Shown here in pieces: positions 8,460 to 17,822 of a stretch of 64,000 nt of DNA. The translations under genes and the position numbers were made by a program. The notes beneath the pieces were generated by a model. The model saw only the letters and a list, made by a program, of their open reading frames with translations. It searched no databases and had not been told where the DNA came from. This DNA is from Rhodocyclaceae bacterium (GTDB taxonomy: Bacteria; Pseudomonadota; Gammaproteobacteria; Burkholderiales; Rhodocyclaceae): contig VBWA01000010.1 in the NCBI GenBank assembly GCA_006218025.1, positions 62,001-126,000 of the forward strand. Direction: 5' to 3'. Every line of letters begins with the position of its first letter. Within the stretch, counting starts at the first letter, position 1.

Positions 8460-8557
8460 CCCCCTTCCCAAGGAAGGGGGTGACAGGTGTTCGGCCCCGC
8501 GGCGCGCGGCCTCCGCGTCAATGGCTGGCCCCCGCTTGGGGCGGCCCGGCGCCGGGC
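8460..8557. repeat. REP-like palindromes between mlaF and mlaD
   Basis: The 115-base spacer inside this operon holds a 9-bp hairpin (CCCCCTTCC-CAA-GGAAGGGGG, 8460-8480) and a perfect 14-base palindrome GCCCGGCGCCGGGC (8544-8557). The C-rich sequence resembles extragenic palindromes common in betaproteobacteria. Its T-poor flank argues against a terminator. Confidence 0.55.
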
Positions 8558-8559
8558 GC

Positions 8560-9321
8560 TCATGTCGTTCCACCGCGGGTCAGAAAATGGCGCACTTTGG
8601 GGTGGCCGTTCTTCAGCGCGTCCTGCGGGTGCCCGGTGGCGATCATGGTGCGGCTTTCGGAGTCGAGATAGATTGAATTGTTGCCGATACTGAGGATGCT
8701 GGCCAGTTCGTGCGTGACGACGACGATGGTGGTGCCGAGGCTGTCGCGCAGTTCCATGATCAGTTCGTCGAGGCGGCGGGCCGTCAGCGGGTCGAGACCC
8801 GACGAGGGCTCGTCGATGACCAGGATGTCCGGATCGAGCGCCATCGCCCGCGCCAGCCCGGCGCGCTTCTTCATGCCGCCGCTGAGTTCGGAGGGGTAGA
8901 AGTCCTCGAAGCCGGCCAGCCCGACCAGCGCCAGCTTGAAGGCGACGATCTCGTTCACGCGGGCCGCCGGCAGGCCGGTGGATTCGGCGATAGGCAGCGC
9001 GACGTTCTCGGCCAGGGTCAGCGAACTCCACAGCGCACCGCCCTGGAACAGGATGCCGAGGCGGCGCTTGAGGCGTTGCTGGGTGTCCGGCTCGGCGTTC
9101 CAGAAGTCCTCGCCGCTGTAGATCACGGAGCCGGCCAGCGGACGTTGCAGGCCGACCAGGGCGCGCATCAGCGTCGTCTTGCCGCAGCCGTTGCCGCCCA
9201 TGACGACGAAGATGTCGCCCTGGTTGACCACGAAATCGAGGCCACGCTGCACCACGAAGTCGCCGTAGGCCATGCTCAGGTCACGAACCTCGATGTGCGG
9301 CGTCGCGGCCATGTCTTTCAT
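8560..9321 (-). CDS. mlaF: Mla-type ABC transporter ATP-binding protein
   Basis: A 253-residue cytoplasmic ATPase that drives lipid movement through MlaE. Walker A is GGNGCGKTT (42-50), the Q loop is LFQGGAL, the signature is LSGGM (146-150), Walker B is ILVIDEPSSGLD with D170 and E171, and the switch His is in VVTHELAS. The MlaF/Ttg2A-specific form FQGGALWSSLTLAENV is present. Its ATG (9319-9321) overlaps the MlaE stop in an ATGA, so the two are translationally coupled. M4 is a possible alternative start. Confidence 0.93.
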   Translation of the reverse strand: MKDMAATPHIEVRDLSMAYGDFVVQRGLDFVVNQGDIFVVMGGNGCGKTTLMRALVGLQRPLAGSVIYSGEDFWNAEPDTQQRLKRRLGILFQGGALWSSLTLAENVALPIAESTGLPAARVNEIVAFKLALVGLAGFEDFYPSELSGGMKKRAGLARAMALDPDILVIDEPSSGLDPLTARRLDELIMELRDSLGTTIVVVTHELASILSIGNNSIYLDSESRTMIATGHPQDALKNGHPKVRHFLTRGGTT

Positions 9322-10460
9322 ATACCCAGCTGGTAGAAGACGATGGTCATGATCGACGCCGCGATGGTGATCAGCAGCATGGCGGTGACCACGGCGGACG
9401 TTGCCGCATGCCCGACCGCCTCGGCGCTGCGTCCGCATTGCATGCCGCGCAGGCAGCCGGCGAAGGCCACTATCGCGCCATAGACCGTGCCCTTGGACAG
9501 GCCGACGGCGAACTGCTTGAAGTCCAGTGCGCGCAAGGTTTCCGTGTAGTACTCGAAGGCGCCGATGTCGAAGATGGTCAGCGACACCAGCATTCCCGCC
9601 AGCATGCCGATGAAGGCCGAGTAGAGCGTGAGCAGCGGCACCATCAGCATCAGCGCCAGGATGCGCGGCAGCACCAGGAAGTCGATGGCCGAGATGCCGA
9701 GCGTCTGGTAGGCGTCGATCTCCTCGTTGACCTGCATGGTGCCGAGCTGGGCGGCGAAGGCGGCGCCGGTGCGGCCGGAGATGATGACGCCGGTCATCAG
9801 CGCGCCGACCTCGCGCACCATGCCGATGGCCACCAGATCGGCGATGAAAATCTGCGCCCCGACCAGGCGCAGCTGGTCGGCGCCGAGATAGGCCAGGATC
9901 AGTCCGACGAGAAAGCTGATCACCGAGACGATGGGCAACGCGCGCGGCCCGACTTGCTCGATCTCGAGCCACAAGTCGCGGGCACGGAAGCGGGCGCGGC
10001 CGGAAACCAGTCGCAGCAGTGACAGCACGACTTCGCCGAGAAAGCCCAGCATCCTGGGTGCGCCGTGAAAGAACTCCAGGGTGGCGGCGCCGACATGGGC
10101 AAGCGGCCCTCGCGGCCCCCTGTCGCGCCCGGTCAGCGTTTGTTCCGGCACGGCGGCCGCCATGGCAAGCAGGCGTTGCGCCCCCGGCGGCAGTCCGCTG
10201 CTATCGACCGCGATGCCGCGACTCGCGCAGGACTTGCTGATTCCGGAGACGTAGGTCAGCAGGCCGGAATCCCAGTCGGCGAGTTCGCTCGCATCGAAAC
10301 GGACGCTGCGTACCGGTGCGTCCAGCCTGTCATTCAGGGTATCGGCAGAAGGCAGGCTCTGGTCGATGCGCCAGCGCCCGCCGAGAACGATGAGCAGTGT
10401 GTCTGCGTCGTCGGTGCCGGCGGCCCGCACATCGAGCTGCCACGCTGCTTTGTCGCGCAT
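9318..10460 (-). CDS. mlaE: MlaE-type ABC permease with N-terminal STAS-like domain
   Basis: A 380-residue inner-membrane protein. Residues 1-110 look like a STAS domain (LRFDASELADWDSGLLTYV), a role filled by separate MlaB in E. coli. Residues 130-380 are the permease, with VGLILAYLGADQL, VREVGALMTGVIISGRTGAAFAAQLGTM and the EEIDAY coupling motif. The fused form is common in MCE systems outside the E. coli type. The ATG at 10460 was chosen over upstream in-frame codons because translation from there gives a clean domain. It is first in the mlaE-mlaF-mlaD order and 17 bases from the end of the helicase gene. Confidence 0.9.
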   Translation of the reverse strand: MRDKAAWQLDVRAAGTDDADTLLIVLGGRWRIDQSLPSADTLNDRLDAPVRSVRFDASELADWDSGLLTYVSGISKSCASRGIAVDSSGLPPGAQRLLAMAAAVPEQTLTGRDRGPRGPLAHVGAATLEFFHGAPRMLGFLGEVVLSLLRLVSGRARFRARDLWLEIEQVGPRALPIVSVISFLVGLILAYLGADQLRLVGAQIFIADLVAIGMVREVGALMTGVIISGRTGAAFAAQLGTMQVNEEIDAYQTLGISAIDFLVLPRILALMLMVPLLTLYSAFIGMLAGMLVSLTIFDIGAFEYYTETLRALDFKQFAVGLSKGTVYGAIVAFAGCLRGMQCGRSAEAVGHAATSAVVTAMLLITIAASIMTIVFYQLGI

Positions 10461-10476
10461 GGCCGATCGCTTCTGG

Positions 10477-11994
<1,518 letters not shown>

Positions 11995-12191
11995 ATGAAC
12001 TCCTGAATCGGCCTGCCCCTCGCGGGGAACCGGTTCAGGCGGCGAAGCGCTTGAGGGAAATGCGGCGAAATGCCGAATCGGGCGCCAACCGGCAGGGCGC
12101 ACATGGCGCGTATTGTATTACAGGCGGCGATGCCCACGCTGGAGCGTGTCGCGGCGCGGGTTTGCCGCTGCTGTGGGGAGCTTCGCGGGTG

Positions 12192-13100
12192 TCAGGGTGC
12201 ATTTCCCAGCAGACCCAGCGTGGCATGGAACAAGGGATGACTTGCGTCGCCCAGCGCCTCGACGCTCGCCAGGTGATGGCGGCCGGGCAGCGGCAGGTCA
12301 CGGCGGAAGCAGTGCGGCCAAGCCTCGCGGATCAGACGGTTCTGGCGTTGAAACTCGGCGCTCTCAGCGCCGCCGACGGCGGTGATCAGGGGCGTGGAAA
12401 GTCGCGGCCGGTAGCTGACGGGGCTGACGATTTGCGCTGCCTCGCCATCGAGCTGAAGATCGTCTTGCAGAAAGGGCGCGCTCACCAGCGGCCGCAAGTC
12501 GTAGATTCCGGAAATGCAGACGGCGCCGCACAGCAAGTCTTGGGGCAGGTCGCGCGCCCAATGCGGCCAGTCGGCTGCCAGCATCATGGCGGCGAGCTGC
12601 GCGCCGGCGGAATGCCCCGCGACCACGATGCGTCGCGCATCGATGTCGAGTTGCGGCGAATTGCGGTACAGCCAGGCCATTGCGCGCAGCATCTGCCGCA
12701 CGATGTCCGCGACCGATGTGGCAGGAGCGAGACCGTAGTTCGGCATGGCCACGGCAACGCCTGCCTGCACGAAGGCCGGCGCGAGGAAGGAAAAGTCCTG
12801 CTTGTCGAGGGATCGCCAATAGCCGCCGTGGATGAATACCAGCAGCGGCGCGTTACGCCTCCCGGCCGGATAGAGGTCGAGGGATTCGGCGGGCGAAGGG
12901 CCGTAATGGTAGTCGGGCTCGCAGCGCAGGGCATTGCGGGCGGCGCTCGAGTTTGCGCGCCAGCGCGCAAAGATTTCCGGATGGTCCGGGATGGCGGCGC
13001 GGGCGTTGTATTGCCGGTCGAGGTGTTCGGGTGTTCCCCAGCCTTGCCCGGGGGCGGCCCGCGGGGCAGGGGGCGTCAGCGCTGCGGGAGATCGAGGCAT
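12192..13100 (-). CDS. Alpha/beta hydrolase, arylformamidase/esterase-like
   Basis: A 302-residue hydrolase. The oxyanion motif is HGGYW (VFIHGGYWRSLDKQDFS) and the nucleophile elbow is GHSAG, in the arrangement of bacterial and eukaryotic arylformamidases (N-formylkynurenine hydrolases) and related esterases. A late His is visible in GRHHLASVEALG. No other tryptophan-kynurenine genes are in the window, so esterase of unknown substrate is the safe call. It is 46 bases downstream of a MarR-family gene on the same strand, which may regulate it (inference). Confidence 0.8.
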   Translation of the reverse strand: MPRSPAALTPPAPRAAPGQGWGTPEHLDRQYNARAAIPDHPEIFARWRANSSAARNALRCEPDYHYGPSPAESLDLYPAGRRNAPLLVFIHGGYWRSLDKQDFSFLAPAFVQAGVAVAMPNYGLAPATSVADIVRQMLRAMAWLYRNSPQLDIDARRIVVAGHSAGAQLAAMMLAADWPHWARDLPQDLLCGAVCISGIYDLRPLVSAPFLQDDLQLDGEAAQIVSPVSYRPRLSTPLITAVGGAESAEFQRQNRLIREAWPHCFRRDLPLPGRHHLASVEALGDASHPLFHATLGLLGNAP

Positions 13101-13144
13101 TGCATCTGCGCTGCTGCAGCCAAGCGCCGCGATCCTGATTCAGC

Positions 13145-13645
13145 CTACTTTTTGCCGGTCACCCGGGAGGCGCTGGTTTTCAGCGCCGCGAGCAGTCCAT
13201 AGAGCTGGCCGCGCTGGCCTTCGTCCATTCCGCTGAACAGCTCGAGTATCCATTTTTCATGGGAATCGGCCATTTTCCGGAAGCTGCGACGGCCCTCCGG
13301 CGTCAGCTTCACCAGATAGGCGCGACGGTCCTTGGGGCTGTCTTCGCGGACGACGAGTCCCTCGCCGACCAGCTGATCGGTGATCCCGGTGACATTGCCG
13401 CCGGTGACCATCATGCGTTTCGACAGCTCGCCCATCTTGAGGCCTTGCGGCGAGCGTTCAAGCTGGGACATCAGATCGAAGCGCGGCAGCGTGATGTCGA
13501 ACTCGGCGCGCAAGCGCGAGCGGACATGGTTTTCGATCAGGTTGGTGCAGGCCAGCATGCGCAGCCAGAGCCGCAGGTCGGGCGCGTGCTCGGATGTGGC
13601 ACGCGTTTCGGTGTCGGACGCGGCAGGAACGGATTTTTTCGACAT
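13145..13645 (-). CDS. MarR-family transcriptional regulator
   Basis: A 166-residue winged-helix dimer. The core reads DITLPRFDLMSQLERSPQGLKMGELSKRMMVTGGNVTGITDQLVGEGLVVREDSPKDRRAYLVKLT in family terms: helix-turn-helix at about 70-95 and the wing with D-x-R-A at about 105-112. MarR proteins bind palindromic or repeated operators and are released by small phenolic ligands. AT-rich direct repeats lie 36-58 bases before its ATG (13681-13703). It precedes the hydrolase gene and probably controls it or itself. Confidence 0.92.
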   Translation of the reverse strand: MSKKSVPAASDTETRATSEHAPDLRLWLRMLACTNLIENHVRSRLRAEFDITLPRFDLMSQLERSPQGLKMGELSKRMMVTGGNVTGITDQLVGEGLVVREDSPKDRRAYLVKLTPEGRRSFRKMADSHEKWILELFSGMDEGQRGQLYGLLAALKTSASRVTGKK

Positions 13646-13680
13646 GTAGGAGGCGACGCTCTGGTTGGTGACGCAATATG

Positions 13681-13703
13681 AAAATATCGACGCCTAAAAT
13701 ATC
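13681..13703 (-). promoter_or_regulatory. AT-rich direct repeats upstream of marR
   Basis: AAAATATC occurs at 13681-13688 and again at 13696-13703, a 15-base period, in an otherwise GC-rich region. The position 36-58 bases before the marR ATG fits a promoter with an overlapping autoregulatory site. Binding by MarR itself is inference. Confidence 0.4.
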
Positions 13704-13761
13704 AAAAGCCGGCCAATTCCGCAACTGCGATGAATATGGCATTGAATGCCGGGGGTCGAGC

Positions 13762-14223
13762 TCAGGCGAAATCGGGGTTGAAGACCGCACGCAGCACGGT
13801 TCTCGTTTCATCGTTGCGGATGCGGTTGGAGAACCACCAGACGCCACCCTTCTTGATCGTCCAGTCGGATTCCTCACCGCCAAGCAGCAGCGCAGCGACG
13901 CGCCCCAGGGTCGGCTGGTGCCCGATGACAAGCACGGCTCCGGCCTGGTCGGGCCAGCCCGCAACTGTCAGCACATCGGTCGCCGAAGCGCCGAGGCCTA
14001 GCTTGGGTTCGATCTCGTAGGGCAGATCCAGCGCGTGCGCCGTTTGCTGGGTGCGTTCGGCGGGGCTGACCATGACCTTGCGCTTGCGCGGCAAGTGCTG
14101 GTGCAGCCAGCGCGCGACCTGTTTTGCCTGCTTTTCTCCGCGTGCGGTCAGGCGCCGCTTTTTGTCGGGCATGGTGCCATCGCCTTCTTCGGCTTCTGCG
14201 TGACGCCAGAGTATCAATTCCAT
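13762..14223 (-). CDS. sixA: Phosphohistidine phosphatase SixA
   Basis: A 153-residue histidine-phosphatase superfamily protein that removes phosphate from His residues of phosphotransfer proteins. The phosphate pocket is R7-H8 (LILWRHAEA) and the second catalytic His is in VIGHQPTLG. The length matches SixA. I chose the ATG at 14223 (MELILWRHAEAE), which has GGAGG nine bases before it, over an ATG nine codons upstream. It lies 54 bases downstream of a CYTH-CHAD polyphosphate-related gene on the same strand, a frequent pairing with phosphate metabolism in proteobacteria. Confidence 0.92.
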   Translation of the reverse strand: MELILWRHAEAEEGDGTMPDKKRRLTARGEKQAKQVARWLHQHLPRKRKVMVSPAERTQQTAHALDLPYEIEPKLGLGASATDVLTVAGWPDQAGAVLVIGHQPTLGRVAALLLGGEESDWTIKKGGVWWFSNRIRNDETRTVLRAVFNPDFA

Positions 14224-14277
14224 TTTTTGCCTCCATGGGGTCGCTGCCAAGCTTGAATCACGGCTGTTACGTGCCTG

Positions 14278-15789
14278 TTACCCGGCGGGTCGGCCAAGTT
14301 TGGGCAGGCGCAGCCGTGCCAGACGGGGCAGGTCGCCCGTTATGCCCACCAGCAGGCTCGCGTAATGGGGCCCATGCCAGCCGCCGATCAGGGTCACGGC
14401 CTCGCGCAGCCGCGGGTCGTCTCCGGCGCAGTCCATCAGCAGGGCACCGGCATTGGTCAGGTCATTGAGCTGGCCCAGGGTGTCCTGCACGGTTGTGAGC
14501 TGCTTCAGCACCGGGCGCGAAGAGCGCTCGTGAGTCAGGGGAGAAAAGAACTCCAGCGCATAGCGCAGGCGTTTTGCGCCGATGCGCAGGGCGTGCAGCG
14601 ATATGGGATCCTCAATATCGGCCGCGACGGCCAGCCGCCGCAGCTTCTTGCGCAGGCGTCGCAAGCGCTCGGCGGCGAAGCTCAGCAGCTCGATCATCGG
14701 CGCCCCGGTCGCCGGCATGGCGTGCAGCGATTCGAGCGCGGTCAGCAGCATGCGTCCATAGTCCGGTGCGGCAAGCAAGTTGACGGCCTCCTCGTGTGCC
14801 ATATAGCGGCGGTTGGTAATGTCGCTGGCCAGCGCCAGCAGCCGCGGTTCGTTGGGCAGGGCCGACAGTACCGGGTTGGCGATTTCGGTGAGCAGCACAT
14901 CGAGGTCGCGTGCGCGGCCGAGTTCCCTCGTCAGCGCCGACAGCGGCACGCGCAGGGAGTCGGAAAGATGTTCCGGCAGCGCGGGGGCGAACAGCCGCAA
15001 GGCGGCGCGTAGCCGGCGCGTGGCGACGCGCATCTGGTGGATGTATTCCGGGTCGTCGCTCGAGATTGCGCCGGCATGATTCTGCTGCAGGTGTTCCAGG
15101 CAGGACAGGGCGATGTGGCGGAAGGCGTCGAAGGGCGCCATCTCGGCGGACAGCGCCACGACTTCGGCCTTGAACGGCACCGGCGGCGCGCCGATGTGCA
15201 GGCGGTAGCCGCGCTCGGCCTTGGACAATACCGATGGCGTCAGGGCCACGCGCTCGGCGAGTTGTGTGGCGAGCTCAAAAATGGCATGCACCGGGGCGCC
15301 GGCGAGCTCCAGTTCCACTTCGGAGAGAGCTTCGCGGCGACCATTGGCGATGATCCAGCCCCGGTCGAGGGTCAGCATGACGGCGCCGCGTGCCGCAGGC
15401 ATTTTCCAGGTGATGCGGCGAAAGCGCGTTTCGCAGATGGGGATGATGCGAGCCAGCAGCTTCGGCCGCTGCAGCCAGTCGCGCACCGACTCTACGTCAA
15501 CGCCTGAGAAATCGAAGTGACCGGTGTAGGGCGTTTCCCACTCGGGCCGGCTGCTCAGGCCGGCGCTCGAGCTGCCCGCGAGCTTGACGGTTTGCAGCCA
15601 GTCGCGGCCCTTGCGGCGCAGACGCAGGGCGATGCCGCGGCGGCGCAGGGAAAGATCGGCCGTGTCGTAATAGATGTTGTCGAGATTCTCGACACGACGC
15701 ACGACCGCCTGTTTCAGCAGCGGGTGGCGCAGGAAACGTGACTGATGGCCTGCTGCGAGCGCGAGTTTGAGTTCGACTTCTTCAGCCAT
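14278..15789 (-). CDS. CYTH and CHAD domain inorganic triphosphatase-like protein
   Basis: A 503-residue protein. The CYTH domain at the N-terminus begins with the ExExK signature (E4-V-E6-L-K8) and hydrolyses triphosphate or binds phosphorylated substrates. The C-terminal CHAD domain (about 215-500) is rich in conserved His, Arg and Lys (YIHQMRVATRRLRAALRLF, LHALRIGAKRLRYALEFF) and binds polyphosphate. The layout equals E. coli YgiF. The preferred start is the ATG at 15789 (MAEEVELKL). An ATG at 15813 is also possible. It forms a pair with sixA. Confidence 0.92.
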   Translation of the reverse strand: MAEEVELKLALAAGHQSRFLRHPLLKQAVVRRVENLDNIYYDTADLSLRRRGIALRLRRKGRDWLQTVKLAGSSSAGLSSRPEWETPYTGHFDFSGVDVESVRDWLQRPKLLARIIPICETRFRRITWKMPAARGAVMLTLDRGWIIANGRREALSEVELELAGAPVHAIFELATQLAERVALTPSVLSKAERGYRLHIGAPPVPFKAEVVALSAEMAPFDAFRHIALSCLEHLQQNHAGAISSDDPEYIHQMRVATRRLRAALRLFAPALPEHLSDSLRVPLSALTRELGRARDLDVLLTEIANPVLSALPNEPRLLALASDITNRRYMAHEEAVNLLAAPDYGRMLLTALESLHAMPATGAPMIELLSFAAERLRRLRKKLRRLAVAADIEDPISLHALRIGAKRLRYALEFFSPLTHERSSRPVLKQLTTVQDTLGQLNDLTNAGALLMDCAGDDPRLREAVTLIGGWHGPHYASLLVGITGDLPRLARLRLPKLGRPAG

Positions 15790-15864
15790 GACCGTTTTCG
15801 CGATGGAAAGCATGCATTATCCATGATCCTCGTGCTCAGACCGTTGGATCGATGCGGCGCCGCG

Positions 15865-17100
15865 CTATTCGTAGCGCAGCGCTTCGATCGGCAGCAGGCG
15901 TGAGGCTTTCCTTGCCGGGTAGTAGCCGAAAAAAATCCCGATCGCACCGGCAAAGCCTGCAGCAAGCACGATCGAACTGCCGGAGAGTTCGGTGCGCCAG
16001 TTGGCGAGTTCGGCGATCGCCATGGCGCCGCCGACACCGAGCAGGATGCCGATGGCGCCGCCGATCAGCGACAGCGTGACGGCCTCGACCAGGAACTGGG
16101 TCAGGATGTCCCGGGCGCGGGCGCCGACGGCCATGCGCAGCCCGATCTCGCGCGTGCGCTCGGTCACCGAGACCAGCATGATGTTCATGATGCCGATGCC
16201 GCCCACCAGCAGCGAGACCGAGGCGACGGCGGCCAGCAGCAGCGACATCACCTTCGACGAGGCTTCCTGCGCCTGGAGAATCTCGGACAGGTTGCGCACA
16301 TAGAAGTCGTCGTCCTGGCCGGTCTGCAGGCGGTGGCGCTGACGCAGCAATTCGCGCATGCGGGCCTCGGCGGCGGCCATGTCGGCGCCGTCCTTGACCT
16401 TGACCATGATCGAGCCCACGTTGCGGCCGGCGGCGAAACGGCTGGAGCCGAGCACGCGCTTCCTGGCCGTGCTGATCGGCATCAGGACGATGTCGTCCTG
16501 GTCCTGGCCCATCATGTTCTGGCCCTTGCGGTCGAGCACGCCGATGATCGTCAGCGGCACCTTGTTGATGCGCACCACCTGGTCCACCGGGTTTGTCTCG
16601 CCGAACAGGTTCAGCGCCACGGTCTGGCCGATCAGGGCGACCTTGCCGGCGCCATTGATTTCCGCCTGTTCGAAGCCGCGGCCTTCGATTACCGGCCAGT
16701 CGCGCACCAGGAGATATTCCGGCGAGGTGCCGTAGAAGACCGTGGACCAGTTGGTGTTGCCCAGCACCACCTGTCCGCTGCCGCGCAGCGACGGTGCGGC
16801 GGCCTGGATTTCGTCGATCTCGCGGTTCAGCGCGTAGGCGTCGTCCTCGGTGATGGTCGGCTGCGAACCGCTGCCGCCGCGGGCGCCGCCCGAGGTCATC
16901 GAGCCGGAGAGCACCATGATGATATTGGAGCCGAGGCTGCGGATCTGGTCTTCGACGCGTGCCTGGGCGCCGTTGCCGACCGCGATCATGACAATCACCG
17001 CGGCGACGCCGATGATGATGCCGAGCATGGTCAGCGCCGAGCGCAGCTTGTTGATACGCAGGGCGAGCAGGGCAATGCGGAGAGTGGCGGCGAAGTTCAT
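15865..17100 (-). CDS. macB: MacB-type ABC permease
   Basis: A 411-residue FtsX-like inner-membrane permease: one N-terminal membrane segment (about 15-40), a large periplasmic domain (about 45-285) and three C-terminal membrane segments, ending with GYYPARKASRLLPIEALRYE, typical of this family. In E. coli the permease and ATPase are one MacB chain; here they are split. It is coupled to the ATPase gene by a 4-base overlap and preceded by the adaptor gene macA. The complex extrudes macrolide-like compounds, peptides or lipoprotein-type cargo through an outer-membrane channel that is not encoded in this window. Confidence 0.9.
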   Translation of the reverse strand: MNFAATLRIALLALRINKLRSALTMLGIIIGVAAVIVMIAVGNGAQARVEDQIRSLGSNIIMVLSGSMTSGGARGGSGSQPTITEDDAYALNREIDEIQAAAPSLRGSGQVVLGNTNWSTVFYGTSPEYLLVRDWPVIEGRGFEQAEINGAGKVALIGQTVALNLFGETNPVDQVVRINKVPLTIIGVLDRKGQNMMGQDQDDIVLMPISTARKRVLGSSRFAAGRNVGSIMVKVKDGADMAAAEARMRELLRQRHRLQTGQDDDFYVRNLSEILQAQEASSKVMSLLLAAVASVSLLVGGIGIMNIMLVSVTERTREIGLRMAVGARARDILTQFLVEAVTLSLIGGAIGILLGVGGAMAIAELANWRTELSGSSIVLAAGFAGAIGIFFGYYPARKASRLLPIEALRYE

Positions 17101-17810
17101 AACGCCGCCGCCGCATCTTTGGCCTCATTCGCCCGGTCCTCGACCACCTTGCCGTCGCGGAAGGAAATGATGCGGCCGGCGAAATTCGCGATGTCGTGTT
17201 CGTGGGTCACCAGCACGATGGTGATGCCTTCGCGATTGAGCTGCTGCAACAGCGCCATGATTTCGACGCTGGTGCGCGAATCCAGTGCGCCGGTCGGTTC
17301 GTCGGCCAGCACCAGTTGCGGATCGTTCACCAGGGCGCGTGCGATGGCGACGCGCTGCTGCTGGCCGCCCGAGAGTTGCGCCGGGTGATGGTCGATGCGA
17401 TCCGCCAGCCCGATCTGGCTCAGGCGCCGCTCTGCCCGCGGATAGCGCTCGGATGCCGGCACATTGCCATACAGCAGCGGCAGCGCGACATTGTCCAGCG
17501 CCGAGGTGCGCGCCAGCAGGTTGAAATGCTGGAACACGAATCCGAGCTTGCGATTGCGCACGGCCGCCAGTTCGTCGCCCGAGAGTGCGGAGACTTCCTG
17601 GCCGCCGAACCAGTAGCTGCCGGCGCTCGGATGATCGAGGCAGCCGAGCAGGTTCATGAAGGTGGATTTGCCGGAGCCCGACGGCCCCATGACGGCGACA
17701 AATTCGCCCGCCGCGATGTCGAGGGTGACGCCGCGCAGGGCTGGTACCACGTTGCTGCCCATGACGTAATCCTTGGTCAGTCCCTCGACCCGGATCAGCG
17801 GCTCGCTCAC
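17097..17810 (-). CDS. MacB/LolD-type ABC ATPase
   Basis: A 237-residue ATPase for the adjacent FtsX-type permease. Walker A is MGPSGSGKST, the signature is LSGGQQQRVAIARAL, Walker B is LVLADEPTGALD and the switch His is in VTHEHD. The conserved insert FVFQHFNLL matches the MacB/LolD/FtsE class. It starts 12 bases after the macA stop and overlaps the permease start by 4 bases, so all three are one operon (macA, ATPase, permease). Confidence 0.93.
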   Translation of the reverse strand: MSEPLIRVEGLTKDYVMGSNVVPALRGVTLDIAAGEFVAVMGPSGSGKSTFMNLLGCLDHPSAGSYWFGGQEVSALSGDELAAVRNRKLGFVFQHFNLLARTSALDNVALPLLYGNVPASERYPRAERRLSQIGLADRIDHHPAQLSGGQQQRVAIARALVNDPQLVLADEPTGALDSRTSVEIMALLQQLNREGITIVLVTHEHDIANFAGRIISFRDGKVVEDRANEAKDAAAAL

Positions 17811-17822
17811 GGCTGGAGGCTC

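Noticed and set aside
4836-8483. A very long open frame (over 1200 codons) on the plus strand
   Set aside because: It is antisense to the FGGY kinase, FAH and MCE genes, has no domain pattern and arises from high-GC codon bias. The same applies to the long minus-strand frame at 996-3071 opposite the exonuclease gene and to 51-54 kb opposite ilvB.
14934-14950. Possible extra family A copy (CGTCAGCGCCGAC) in the CYTH-CHAD gene
   Set aside because: It lacks the flanking TT and ACGGCGG half and encodes a conserved LSALTREL segment. Similar weak matches at 28326 and 60332 were also left out.
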